From positions 1 through 32,517 of the forward strand of contig JAUWHV010000124.1 of NCBI GenBank assembly GCA_030605675.1: DNA of 32,517 bases, in the 5' to 3' direction. Both the position numbers and the translations under genes were made by a program. Source of the DNA: Deltaproteobacteria bacterium (GTDB lineage Bacteria; Desulfobacterota; Dissulfuribacteria; Dissulfuribacterales; UBA3076). Every line of letters starts with the position of its first letter. Positions within the stretch are counted from its first letter, which is position 1. This document shows, in pieces, positions 15,705 to 22,985 of this stretch. A model generated the notes under the pieces. It was not told the DNA's origin. It was given only the letters and a program-made list of their open reading frames with translations, and made no database searches.

Positions 15705-16257
15705 TCGTCAACTCTCCGGTAAAAGAAGTCCCTTATTACGTTATGGTTTATTGGTAATAGGACTTATATTCTGGTACAGCCTGGTATGGAACCCGCTGTC
15801 CGGCAAACTCGAGGAGTTAGATAGCAGGCTTGAGACCCAGGAGGCGAAAATCGGGCATTTGAAGCGGGACATCAAGCGCCATCGTGGTATAGATAAGCGC
15901 GTTATGCAGTCGGAGCAGAGACTCGCGACTGCTCTGAAGGGGCTTATGCCCGGTGATACCCCCCAGCTTGTAGCATCCAATTTACAGGATATTTTGCTCA
16001 AGATGGCCTCTGAAGCTGATCTCCAGGTAATCACTTATAAAACAGGCCGGGTCCGCAAATGGAGAGATTATCAACTAGCCGTAGCTACTTTTAGCGCCAG
16101 AACAGATATTGAGAAGCTGGTCAAGTTTCTGAAAATATTAGACGATGATCGCAGGGTATTTCGAATACAGAGTATAAGCGTGGTCAAGGTAAAGGGGCGG
16201 AATCCACATCTTAGGGTCAATCTCGAAGTGGAAGCTCTCTTTATGAAAGCTGCTTAA
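15694..16257 (+). CDS. gspM: Type II secretion protein GspM (PilO-like)
   Basis: The 187-residue protein has a short basic N terminus, one membrane helix (about residues 14-31, LRYGLLVIGLIFWYSLVW) and a coiled coil (LEELDSRLETQEAKIGHLKR). A periplasmic ferredoxin-like domain ends in IEKLVKFLKILDDDRRVFRIQ. This is the architecture of GspM/PilO, which dimerises with GspL. Position between gspL and the secretin gene supports the call. The start overlaps gspL. Confidence 0.83.
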   Translation: MGISRQLSGKRSPLLRYGLLVIGLIFWYSLVWNPLSGKLEELDSRLETQEAKIGHLKRDIKRHRGIDKRVMQSEQRLATALKGLMPGDTPQLVASNLQDILLKMASEADLQVITYKTGRVRKWRDYQLAVATFSARTDIEKLVKFLKILDDDRRVFRIQSISVVKVKGRNPHLRVNLEVEALFMKAA

Positions 16258-16271
16258 GGGGTAAGGTCAAG

Positions 16272-18368
16272 ATGAGAATGCAAAATTGGAGATGGATGGT
16301 CTGGAGTTTGGTTGTCATATGTTTTTTAGGATCCATTCAAGGCCTGGCGTTTGCCCAGGATCCCATTACGCAGGAGATCCAGTCAGACGAAGGTGAAAAT
16401 GCCTTGCCTGATCCTAACGCAACTGTAGTAAAGTCTCCCTTTTCAGGAGCCAAAGCTGGTGAACGTCGTCAAATAGACGTCACCCTGGATAATATGGATA
16501 TATATCCTGTCCTGGATCAGGTCCTGGGGCGCATTTTGGAGCTTAACTATGTTGTAGATCCAGCTATTAAGGGGACAATTTCACTCAATATCAAGGGCGA
16601 CTATACCAAGAGTGAATTCCTTGATCTTTTCAATTCCATATTACAGATACACAACCTGGCTATAACCCGCGGCGCCCAAGGTCTTTATAAGGTGGTTCGG
16701 AAGGCCAGCAGTGCCAGGGCCGGATCTGAAGTGGTGAATATCGGAGAACAGGTCCCCCATCCGGGAGACGTAATCAGTGTCTTTCAACTTCAATATCTCT
16801 CGGCAGCCCATGTAATCGCAAATCTCAGGAATTTTATTTCTCCAGGGGCGGTCATCGTGGCCGTGCCAAGCTCCAATGCCGTTATCTTGGTGGATACTGC
16901 GGAAAATGTGGCCAAGTTGTCCAAAATATTGGCTTTAATGGATACGGATCTTTTCAAGGATATACATTGGCGCTTCTATACTTTGGAGCACACCGATGTG
17001 GATGATCTGTCAAAAGATCTGGATAAGATATTCAAAACAAAGGGGCTTTATATAAGGCCGGGTATTGATCCTGGCGGTCTCCAGATCATGCCTTTAAAGA
17101 CCATAAACTCCTTACTCGTAGTGACAAAGTGGGAGGAAGTCCTGGATGTGGTGGGCGACTGGGTTTACGCCTTGGATAAGGGGCAGTCGGAGAAAGGGGC
17201 TCGTGTATATGTCTATTTTGTTAAAAATGGGTTGGCCAAGGACATAGCGGATTTACTTAAGCAGGTCTATGGCGGAAAGAAATCATCCAAGCCTTCTTCA
17301 ACTAAAAAGACTGTATTAGTGAGGCGCGAGAAGATAGCCGAGCAAGCAGAAACAACAGTCAGTGGCGAGCTTTCAGGCGAAGTGGAAATTATCGCGGATG
17401 AGGTAAACAACGCAATCCTTATAAAGGCCAGGCCCAAGGACTATGCCATTATGGCCGGTGTCCTGAAACAGATAGATGTTGTCCCGAGGCAGGTACTCAT
17501 AGATGTTATGGTTGTAGAAGTCTCACTGGATGAAGGCATTGAGTACGGTGTGGAGTGGTTTTTCAAGAGTAACATAGGGAACTACCCTGGAAATGTTGCA
17601 CTTACGGATAAAGATCTCGGGAACTTGGCTAAAGATACAGTGCTCGGTAAAGGCATCGGAGGATTTGCCTATAGCCTTTATGGCGCAGGTGGCGATCTTC
17701 GATCCTTAATTAACTTGTTAGCTACGGAAACTGATTTGAACATACTGTCTGCTCCCAACATCCTCGCTGTGGACAACAAGGAATCCAGTATCGAAGTAGT
17801 GAACGACGAACCTACCGTGACCAGTACGAGTTCGAGTACGGAGGGGGGACGCGATACCACGACCATTCAGTACAGGGAGGTTGGCATAAAACTCCATGTA
17901 ACTCCCTGTATTAACGAGAGCGGGCTAGTTCGGATGGAGATAACCCAAGAGGTCAGCTCTCTCCTTGGAGAAAAAGAGGTAGGTGGTGTCAAAACTCCTT
18001 CCTTCCAGAGTCGGAAGGCAACGACCAACCTGGTGGTGCAGGACAAGCATACTATTGTGATAGGCGGCTTAATGCAGACACATCAAGAGAAAAGCCACCG
18101 CGGGATTCCCCTCCTCAAAGACATTCCGATTCTGGGGTATCTGTTTGGAAGCAAAGGCTACACAACAAGGAAAACGGAACTTCTGTTTGTTATTACACCT
18201 CACGTGATTCAGTCCCAGGAGGATGCAGACGCCCTGACTGTGGAGTTTGCCAAAAAGGTGGAATCCCTGAGGAAAGTATTAGAGCAAAAAGGCGTGCTTC
18301 AGGAAGAGGATATATTAAAACAGGAAGGTGCGATTCAGGAAGAGGATGTGGTGAAGACGGAAGACTGA
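16272..18368 (+). CDS. gspD: Type II secretion secretin GspD
   Basis: The 698-residue outer-membrane channel has a signal peptide ending near LAFA (about residue 29). The N0 domain follows (IDVTLDNMDIYPVLDQVLG), then N1-N3 repeats with VAVPSSNAVILVDTAENV, and the secretin core from VDVMVVEVSLDEGIEYGVEW to GIPLLKDIPILGYLFGSK and TELLFVITPHVI. The C-terminal tail holds two copies of a short QEED-containing acidic repeat. No lipobox is present, so a separate pilotin would be needed if any. It overlaps the next gene as TGATG. The ribosome site is GGGGTAAGG. Confidence 0.96.
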   Translation: MRMQNWRWMVWSLVVICFLGSIQGLAFAQDPITQEIQSDEGENALPDPNATVVKSPFSGAKAGERRQIDVTLDNMDIYPVLDQVLGRILELNYVVDPAIKGTISLNIKGDYTKSEFLDLFNSILQIHNLAITRGAQGLYKVVRKASSARAGSEVVNIGEQVPHPGDVISVFQLQYLSAAHVIANLRNFISPGAVIVAVPSSNAVILVDTAENVAKLSKILALMDTDLFKDIHWRFYTLEHTDVDDLSKDLDKIFKTKGLYIRPGIDPGGLQIMPLKTINSLLVVTKWEEVLDVVGDWVYALDKGQSEKGARVYVYFVKNGLAKDIADLLKQVYGGKKSSKPSSTKKTVLVRREKIAEQAETTVSGELSGEVEIIADEVNNAILIKARPKDYAIMAGVLKQIDVVPRQVLIDVMVVEVSLDEGIEYGVEWFFKSNIGNYPGNVALTDKDLGNLAKDTVLGKGIGGFAYSLYGAGGDLRSLINLLATETDLNILSAPNILAVDNKESSIEVVNDEPTVTSTSSSTEGGRDTTTIQYREVGIKLHVTPCINESGLVRMEITQEVSSLLGEKEVGGVKTPSFQSRKATTNLVVQDKHTIVIGGLMQTHQEKSHRGIPLLKDIPILGYLFGSKGYTTRKTELLFVITPHVIQSQEDADALTVEFAKKVESLRKVLEQKGVLQEEDILKQEGAIQEEDVVKTED

Positions 18369-19201
18369 TGCCGGCAGACTACACACATAATAGAGCTTTT
18401 TTTGGGAATAGGTCGTTTTCCGCCCTAAGTGCTTCAATATTCAGGCCTGGTGATTCTAAAAGGCGTTGGGACGTTTTATTATTGGCTGTTATGTGGCTTT
18501 CTATTTCAATATTATCGCAATGCCTTGAACCCGGGGCTGTTCATGCCAAAGAATCTCAGGTTGAGCTTGGTCCCTATGAAGTCATTATCAGCAAGGATCC
18601 TTTTGATCCTGAGCGGGGCAAGAATCAAGCTTTACCCTCAGCAGTGGAGGGTGATTTGAAAGACCGGTACCAGGTCTATGGTACTATTATTGCCGGAGAA
18701 ATGCGACAGGCCTTCCTCATGGTTGCAACTTCCGAGTCTGTCTCCGGTCCGCGCAAAAAGGTAGCTGGTGGATCTCAAAAAGCCTTGCGTACCGTAAGTG
18801 TCGGGGACCTTGTTGATGGCTGGCGTGTAGCGGATATAACAGCTCAAGGTGTTAAGTTTGAATCGGATGGGAAATATGTTGAAGTTGGTATATTTGATGA
18901 GGCCAAGAAAGAGAGAAAGGCCACAGCTCCAGTTGCCTTGCAGACTCCCCGTCCAAGGCCACAGGTAATCCGGGCTCCTCAATCAACACCAGCAAAAAGG
19001 CCTTCCTCCGGCAAGCCGGGTTCTAGTTCTCAAAAAAGGCCTGACAAAAGGACTCTAAGGCACTCAAAGAAGTCTCCCACGAAGAAATCTAAAGAAATAA
19101 CCGGGGAGACAGGGAGTGGTAAGCACCTTGAGGTTGTTGTCCCGCCTGCACCCTCGGATCATCCTTTCCTGGAGCTAATCAAAAAGGCAAAGGGAGAGTA
19201 A
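18368..19201 (+). CDS. GspC-like inner-membrane clamp protein of the type II secretion system
   Basis: The 277-residue protein has an N-terminal membrane anchor (about residues 34-54). A periplasmic domain follows, with the motif ISKDPFDP and the pattern RYQVYGTIIAGEMRQAFLM, then VSVGDLVDGWRVADIT and GVKFESDGKYVEV. This is the layout of the GspC homology-region (and related PilP) domain that contacts the secretin N0 domain. There is no PDZ domain. Instead, about residues 165-255 form a highly basic proline/lysine/serine linker, ending in a short hydrophobic C terminus. It starts within the gspD stop codon. In canonical operons gspC is first and precedes gspD; here it is last. The assignment rests on weak sequence similarity plus position. 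Confidence 0.72.
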   Translation: MPADYTHNRAFFGNRSFSALSASIFRPGDSKRRWDVLLLAVMWLSISILSQCLEPGAVHAKESQVELGPYEVIISKDPFDPERGKNQALPSAVEGDLKDRYQVYGTIIAGEMRQAFLMVATSESVSGPRKKVAGGSQKALRTVSVGDLVDGWRVADITAQGVKFESDGKYVEVGIFDEAKKERKATAPVALQTPRPRPQVIRAPQSTPAKRPSSGKPGSSSQKRPDKRTLRHSKKSPTKKSKEITGETGSGKHLEVVVPPAPSDHPFLELIKKAKGE

Positions 19202-19214
19202 TTATTGAGCACAA

Positions 19215-20153
19215 TCAGGTGATTTCCCTGAGGCATACTTTAAGATTTTCAGGATCCTCTCCCTGAAATACTGAAGCAGATCCTTCAGGAAGACACTTCC
19301 TTATCAGGTTGCAGAGCACTTTTTTTGGGCCAAGCTCAATAAAGTTTGATATTCCGTCCCTGTCCATGTTGATTACGACTTCATACCACCTGACAGGCGA
19401 GCATATCTGTTTTTTCAGGAGGGTCTTAATTTTCTCCGGGTCTGATTCCGGCCTTGCCGTAACATTACTGTAAATCGGGATTTCAGGCTCACAAAAAGAG
19501 ACTTTATCCAAAATTTCAGAAAAGCGCCTTGATGCCTCCTCCATAAGGGGGCTGTGATAGGCACCGGAAACCTTCAAGGGAATAGCCCTTGCTCCTTTAG
19601 CCTTAGCTCCCTTACACAAATCGCCGACCATGTCTGTTTCTCCGGTGACTACGATCTGCTCCGGCGAATTGTGATTAGCCAGGACCAGGATGCCTTTTTT
19701 TGCAAGGGGCGCAATCAATTCCTCCAACTCTTTTCTGCTGAGACCGATCACAGCAGCCATGGCCCCGGGGTTTTTATCTCCTACCTCCTTCATAAGCCTG
19801 CCCCTGGCATGGACCAGCTTGAACGTGTCTTCAAGGCTAATGACCCCGGCGGCCCACAGTGCCGGATATTCTCCCAGACTGTGTCCTGCTGTTGCTGCCG
19901 CCTTTAATCCCGTGTTTTTGGCGGCCATGCAGCAAATGATCTCTACAGCGGTCAGACAAGGCTGAAGATTTTCAACCCGGGTGAGTTCTTCCAGGGGTCC
20001 TTCAATGCAGAGCTTCTTCAGGGGAAGCCCTGTCAACTCTTCTGCCACGGAAAAAACATGTGCCGCATCAGAAACTGTTTCCAATAAGGCCTTGCCCATT
20101 CCAACATATTGAGAACCCTGCCCCGGAAAGACAAAGGCCAGATTACTTTTCAT
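19215..20153 (-). CDS. fabD: Malonyl-CoA:ACP transacylase
   Basis: The 312-residue cytoplasmic enzyme transfers malonyl from CoA to acyl-carrier protein, supplying fatty-acid elongation. It shows FPGQGSQYVGMG (Q11 in the oxyanion region), the nucleophile elbow GHSLGEY (S92), R117 for the malonyl carboxylate, and the catalytic histidine in SGAYHSP (H200). Length is normal. GGAGG lies upstream of the ATG. The gene is convergent with the secretion cluster, only 13 bases from the gspC stop, with no visible terminator between. It is not beside other fab genes. Confidence 0.96.
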   Translation of the reverse strand: MKSNLAFVFPGQGSQYVGMGKALLETVSDAAHVFSVAEELTGLPLKKLCIEGPLEELTRVENLQPCLTAVEIICCMAAKNTGLKAAATAGHSLGEYPALWAAGVISLEDTFKLVHARGRLMKEVGDKNPGAMAAVIGLSRKELEELIAPLAKKGILVLANHNSPEQIVVTGETDMVGDLCKGAKAKGARAIPLKVSGAYHSPLMEEASRRFSEILDKVSFCEPEIPIYSNVTARPESDPEKIKTLLKKQICSPVRWYEVVINMDRDGISNFIELGPKKVLCNLIRKCLPEGSASVFQGEDPENLKVCLREIT

Positions 20154-20174
20154 TATTAGAAATCCTCCACGTGG

Positions 20175-20403
20175 CTAAAGTTTGAAGTGCCTAAAGTGCC
20201 TAAAGTGAGCTAAGGTTTGAAGTGATCTAAAGTGACTAAAGTTTTGGTATACTATCTGATTAGCTCTCGGGCCAACTACCATTCAGAACTCATGAATCAA
20301 CGGCTAAGATTTTCGGTGAACCCGTGAATGGTTACTGATTTTATAATAGATGGAGCGTAGCGATTCCTTAACTTTAGGCACTTTAGCTCACTTTAGGCAC
20401 TTC
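20175..20403. repeat. 9-bp tandem array with inverted partner (CTAAAGTGC / GCACTTTAG)
   Basis: Six CTAA(A/G)G-type units with mostly 9-10 bp spacing lie at 20175-20245. Three reverse-sense CTTTAG units lie at 20371-20403, next to the moaA stop. Between them is one copy of the dispersed 41-bp repeat (20283-20323). The structure fills the 254-base spacer between moaA and fabD. Confidence 0.8.
20283..20323 (+). repeat. Dispersed 41-bp repeat, copy 1
   Basis: It matches 25707-25747 at 36 of 41 positions, without gaps. The conserved core is GAATCAACGG and AGATTTTC followed by GTGAACCC. Confidence 0.85.
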
Positions 20404-20407
20404 TCTT

Positions 20408-21412
20408 TCATCCACCTATGCTGGACATGCTACGGGTGCAAGATAGTCTTTCTTTGTCCGAAAACTTTAATCCTTTTGGCTTTTTTAATACGGCCTGAAG
20501 GAAAAAAAGGGCCAGCTCCTCTGTGTTCAGTCCCCGGCGCAATGCCTTTTTGACATCTACCTCCTCGTCAGAGAACAGGCATAATCGAAGACGTCCCTCT
20601 GCAGTGAGACGCAGGCGGTTACAACTTTCGCAGAAATGGTGGCTTAAAGCGCCGATAAATCCCACACTTCCCAGGGCCTTATCCAGCACATATTCATTTG
20701 CCGGTCCCGCACTGTGCGATTTGGGCAATGGGCGCAGCTTTCCAAATGCGTCCTCTACCTGATTTCTGATCCTATCACAACCGACAAATCTGGCCGGACT
20801 CCAAAAAATATCATGGCCGACAGGCATGAACTCTATAAAACGAACCTGCACGGGATATTTCAAACTCAGTCCTGCCAGGGCTGTTATCTCGCTGTCATTT
20901 ATGCCTTTCATGATCACTGAGTTGATTTTTATGGGGGAAAATCCTTTTTCCAGGGCCTTTTCTATGCCCCGCCACACCTGCTCAAATAGATCAAAGCCGG
21001 TAATATAGGCAAATCGTTCCGGGTTCAGGGAATCAAGGCTGATGTTAATATGCCTGATGCCTGCTTTGAAGAGGCCATCTGCATAATCTTCCAGCAGGAC
21101 TCCATTTGTGGTGATGCAGATTTCTTCAAGCCCGTCAATCTCAGTCAGTCTTTCTGCAAGGCTTATAAGGTCCCGCCGGACCAATGGTTCGCCACCTGTA
21201 AGGCGCACTTTTGTGACACCAATGGCCGCCAGGGTGCGGCAAATTTTAAGAATTTCTTCATAAGTGAGGATTGAATCATGAGGCAACCAGGAAAAGTTAA
21301 TCTGAGGCATGCAGTACTGACATCGAAGATTGCATCTGTCTGTTACTGAGAGCCTGAGATAGGTCAACCGCCTGCCGTATAGGTCAACCAGGGTATTTTT
21401 TTCTTTTTTCAC
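20408..21412 (-). CDS. moaA: GTP 3',8-cyclase MoaA (molybdenum cofactor biosynthesis)
   Basis: This radical SAM enzyme, with MoaC, turns GTP into the precursor of molybdopterin. From the GTG at 21412 the protein has 334 residues: the SAM-cluster motif C27xxxC31xxC34 in TDRCNLRCQYCMP, LTGGEPLVRRDL, and the C-terminal cluster region CESCNRLRLTAEGRLRLCLF. The double-glycine C terminus (SIGG), which takes part in catalysis, is intact. The open frame reaches 21508, but its first 32 codons lack family similarity and read like intergenic sequence, so the GTG is preferred; its ribosome site is weak. A molybdenum-dependent anaerobic lifestyle is consistent. Confidence 0.94.
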   Translation of the reverse strand: MKKEKNTLVDLYGRRLTYLRLSVTDRCNLRCQYCMPQINFSWLPHDSILTYEEILKICRTLAAIGVTKVRLTGGEPLVRRDLISLAERLTEIDGLEEICITTNGVLLEDYADGLFKAGIRHINISLDSLNPERFAYITGFDLFEQVWRGIEKALEKGFSPIKINSVIMKGINDSEITALAGLSLKYPVQVRFIEFMPVGHDIFWSPARFVGCDRIRNQVEDAFGKLRPLPKSHSAGPANEYVLDKALGSVGFIGALSHHFCESCNRLRLTAEGRLRLCLFSDEEVDVKKALRRGLNTEELALFFLQAVLKKPKGLKFSDKERLSCTRSMSSIGG

Positions 21413-21524
21413 CGGATCAGCCAGCTTACCATAAAAGACTTTTTTATTAGCCACAGACCCACACAGACGAAATAGAGTTTCATGTGCAGGTGCGGAGAAA
21501 TACCTCACTGCAACCCACCGAACT

Positions 21525-21633
21525 GTGAGCGTTTACAGGGTGCTGCAGATGCGAGGCGGAGGGTACGCAGACGTACTCCCTGTACTTCAAGTGCCCGACA
21601 ACAAAGCAGATGCGGTACCATGTGAACGCTTAC
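21525..21633. repeat. Palindromic dispersed-repeat-like hairpin between murA and moaA
   Basis: GTGAGCGTTTAC (21525-21536) and GTGAACGCTTAC (21622-21633) form imperfect terminal inverted repeats. Inside are two direct GCAGATGCG copies and a central GTACG/CGTAC hairpin. The right end includes the murA stop codon (21630-21632). It may act as a terminator or processing hairpin in the murA-moaA direction. Confidence 0.6.
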
Positions 21634-22892
21634 TTTTTTCTTTTGATCTTGGCCCCTACTGCTGCAAGCTTCTGTTCCAGGTGTTCATATCCGCGATCCA
21701 GGTGGTAAACTCTGGATATTGTTGTAGTCCCCTTGGCTGCAAGGCCGGCCAGCACCAGAGAGGCGCTGGCCCTGAGATCAGTGGCCATTACAGGGGCGCT
21801 GTTTAATCCCTTTACACCTTTGATGATGGCGCTCCTGCCTTCAACCTTTATGTCAGCTCCAAGCCGTCTTAACTCGGCAACGTGCATAAAACGGTTTTCA
21901 AATATGGTTTCAGTGATCACACTGAGGCCGCCGGCCAGGGCCATCAGCACCATGATCTGGGCCTGTAGATCAGTCGGAAAACCGGGATATGGCAGAGTCG
22001 TAACATCCACACTATGCAGAGCGCCTTTTTTCCTGACAGAAATTCCGGTATTATCTCCTTCAATCTGAAGTCCGATGCTCCTGAGTTTGGATATTACCGC
22101 CTCCAGGTGATCTGCCAAAACGTTTTCAATTATCAGCTCTCCGCCAACTGCCCCCACAGCCATCATGTACGTGCCGGCCTCTATGCGATCCGGGATTATT
22201 TTCCAGTCAACGGGTCTTAGTTCCTTGACGCCTTCTATCTTGATGGTATTTGAACCAAGGCCCTTGATTTTTGCCCCCATTTGGTTGAGCATCTGCCCCA
22301 GGGCAATCACCTCCGGTTCCCTTGCAGCATTTCCCAGTACAGTTGTCCCCTTGGCAAGAACCGCTGCCATCATCAGGTTTTCCGTACCTGTCACAGATGG
22401 CGTGTCAAAATAGATATGCGCTCCATTCAGTCTGCCGGCCTTTGCCTCTATATAGCCCTCTTTGAGCCGGAGTTTGGCCCCCATGAGCTCAAGCCCCTTT
22501 AAGTGAAGATTTATGGGACGGGCACCGATGGCACAGCCTCCGGGAAGGGAGACACGGGCCTTTCCAATGCGGGACATAAGAGGTCCAAGCACCAGAATTG
22601 AAGCCCGCATCTTGCGTACCAGGTCGTAGGGGGCTTCGTGGTCAGAGAGTCCTGAGGAGTCTATGTTTAAGAAATCAGAGTCATTATCTGCGCTGCAATC
22701 TACCGTAACGCCCAGGTCAGTCAGGAGATCAGTAAAGGTCCTTATGTCAACCAGCCTGGGGATATTCTGCAGCCTGAAGGTGTCGCCGGTAAGGAGCGTT
22801 GCCGCAAGAATAGGCAGGGCCGCGTTTTTGGCCCCGCTAATCCTGATGGTTCCCTTGAGCGGGTGCCTGCCTTCAATGACCAGTTGATCCAT
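21630..22892 (-). CDS. murA: UDP-N-acetylglucosamine 1-carboxyvinyltransferase
   Basis: The 420-residue enzyme performs the first committed step of peptidoglycan synthesis, transferring enolpyruvate from PEP to UDP-GlcNAc. It shows GAKNAALPI with K22 and N23, and the PEP-binding cysteine C120 in LPGGCAIGARPI; a cysteine here predicts sensitivity to fosfomycin. The inside-out barrel repeats (GYIEAKAGRLNGAHIYFDTP, DRIEAGTYMMA, YPGFPTDLQAQ, RASASLVLAGLAA) are all present. Length is normal. The ribosome site is weak. The gene lies downstream of secDF, separated by a heptamer hairpin. Confidence 0.97.
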   Translation of the reverse strand: MDQLVIEGRHPLKGTIRISGAKNAALPILAATLLTGDTFRLQNIPRLVDIRTFTDLLTDLGVTVDCSADNDSDFLNIDSSGLSDHEAPYDLVRKMRASILVLGPLMSRIGKARVSLPGGCAIGARPINLHLKGLELMGAKLRLKEGYIEAKAGRLNGAHIYFDTPSVTGTENLMMAAVLAKGTTVLGNAAREPEVIALGQMLNQMGAKIKGLGSNTIKIEGVKELRPVDWKIIPDRIEAGTYMMAVGAVGGELIIENVLADHLEAVISKLRSIGLQIEGDNTGISVRKKGALHSVDVTTLPYPGFPTDLQAQIMVLMALAGGLSVITETIFENRFMHVAELRRLGADIKVEGRSAIIKGVKGLNSAPVMATDLRASASLVLAGLAAKGTTTISRVYHLDRGYEHLEQKLAAVGAKIKRKK

Positions 22893-22905
22893 GAGGAAAC
22901 CAATT

Positions 22906-22985
22906 AAGGTAGAAGGTAGAAGGCTGAAGGCTGAAGTATGTTAGCCTTATCACCTTCTACCTTCCACCTTCAGCCTTCTACCTAT
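22906..22985. repeat. Heptamer tandem array with inverted partner (AAGGTAG / TACCTTC)
   Basis: Four units, AAGGTAG twice and AAGGCTG twice, occupy 22906-22933. Five reverse-sense NNCCTTC-type units occupy 22951-22985. The right arm contains the secDF stop codon (22982-22984). Confidence 0.92.

Noticed and set aside
21413..21508. N-terminal extension of moaA
   Set aside because: The first 32 codons look like intergenic repeat sequence (CACAGACCCACACAGACG) and no MoaA similarity begins before LVDLYGRRL.
21413..21629. Molybdenum cofactor riboswitch before moaA
   Set aside because: The structured region has the features of a dispersed palindromic repeat that includes the murA stop; I could not match it to the Moco RNA consensus.
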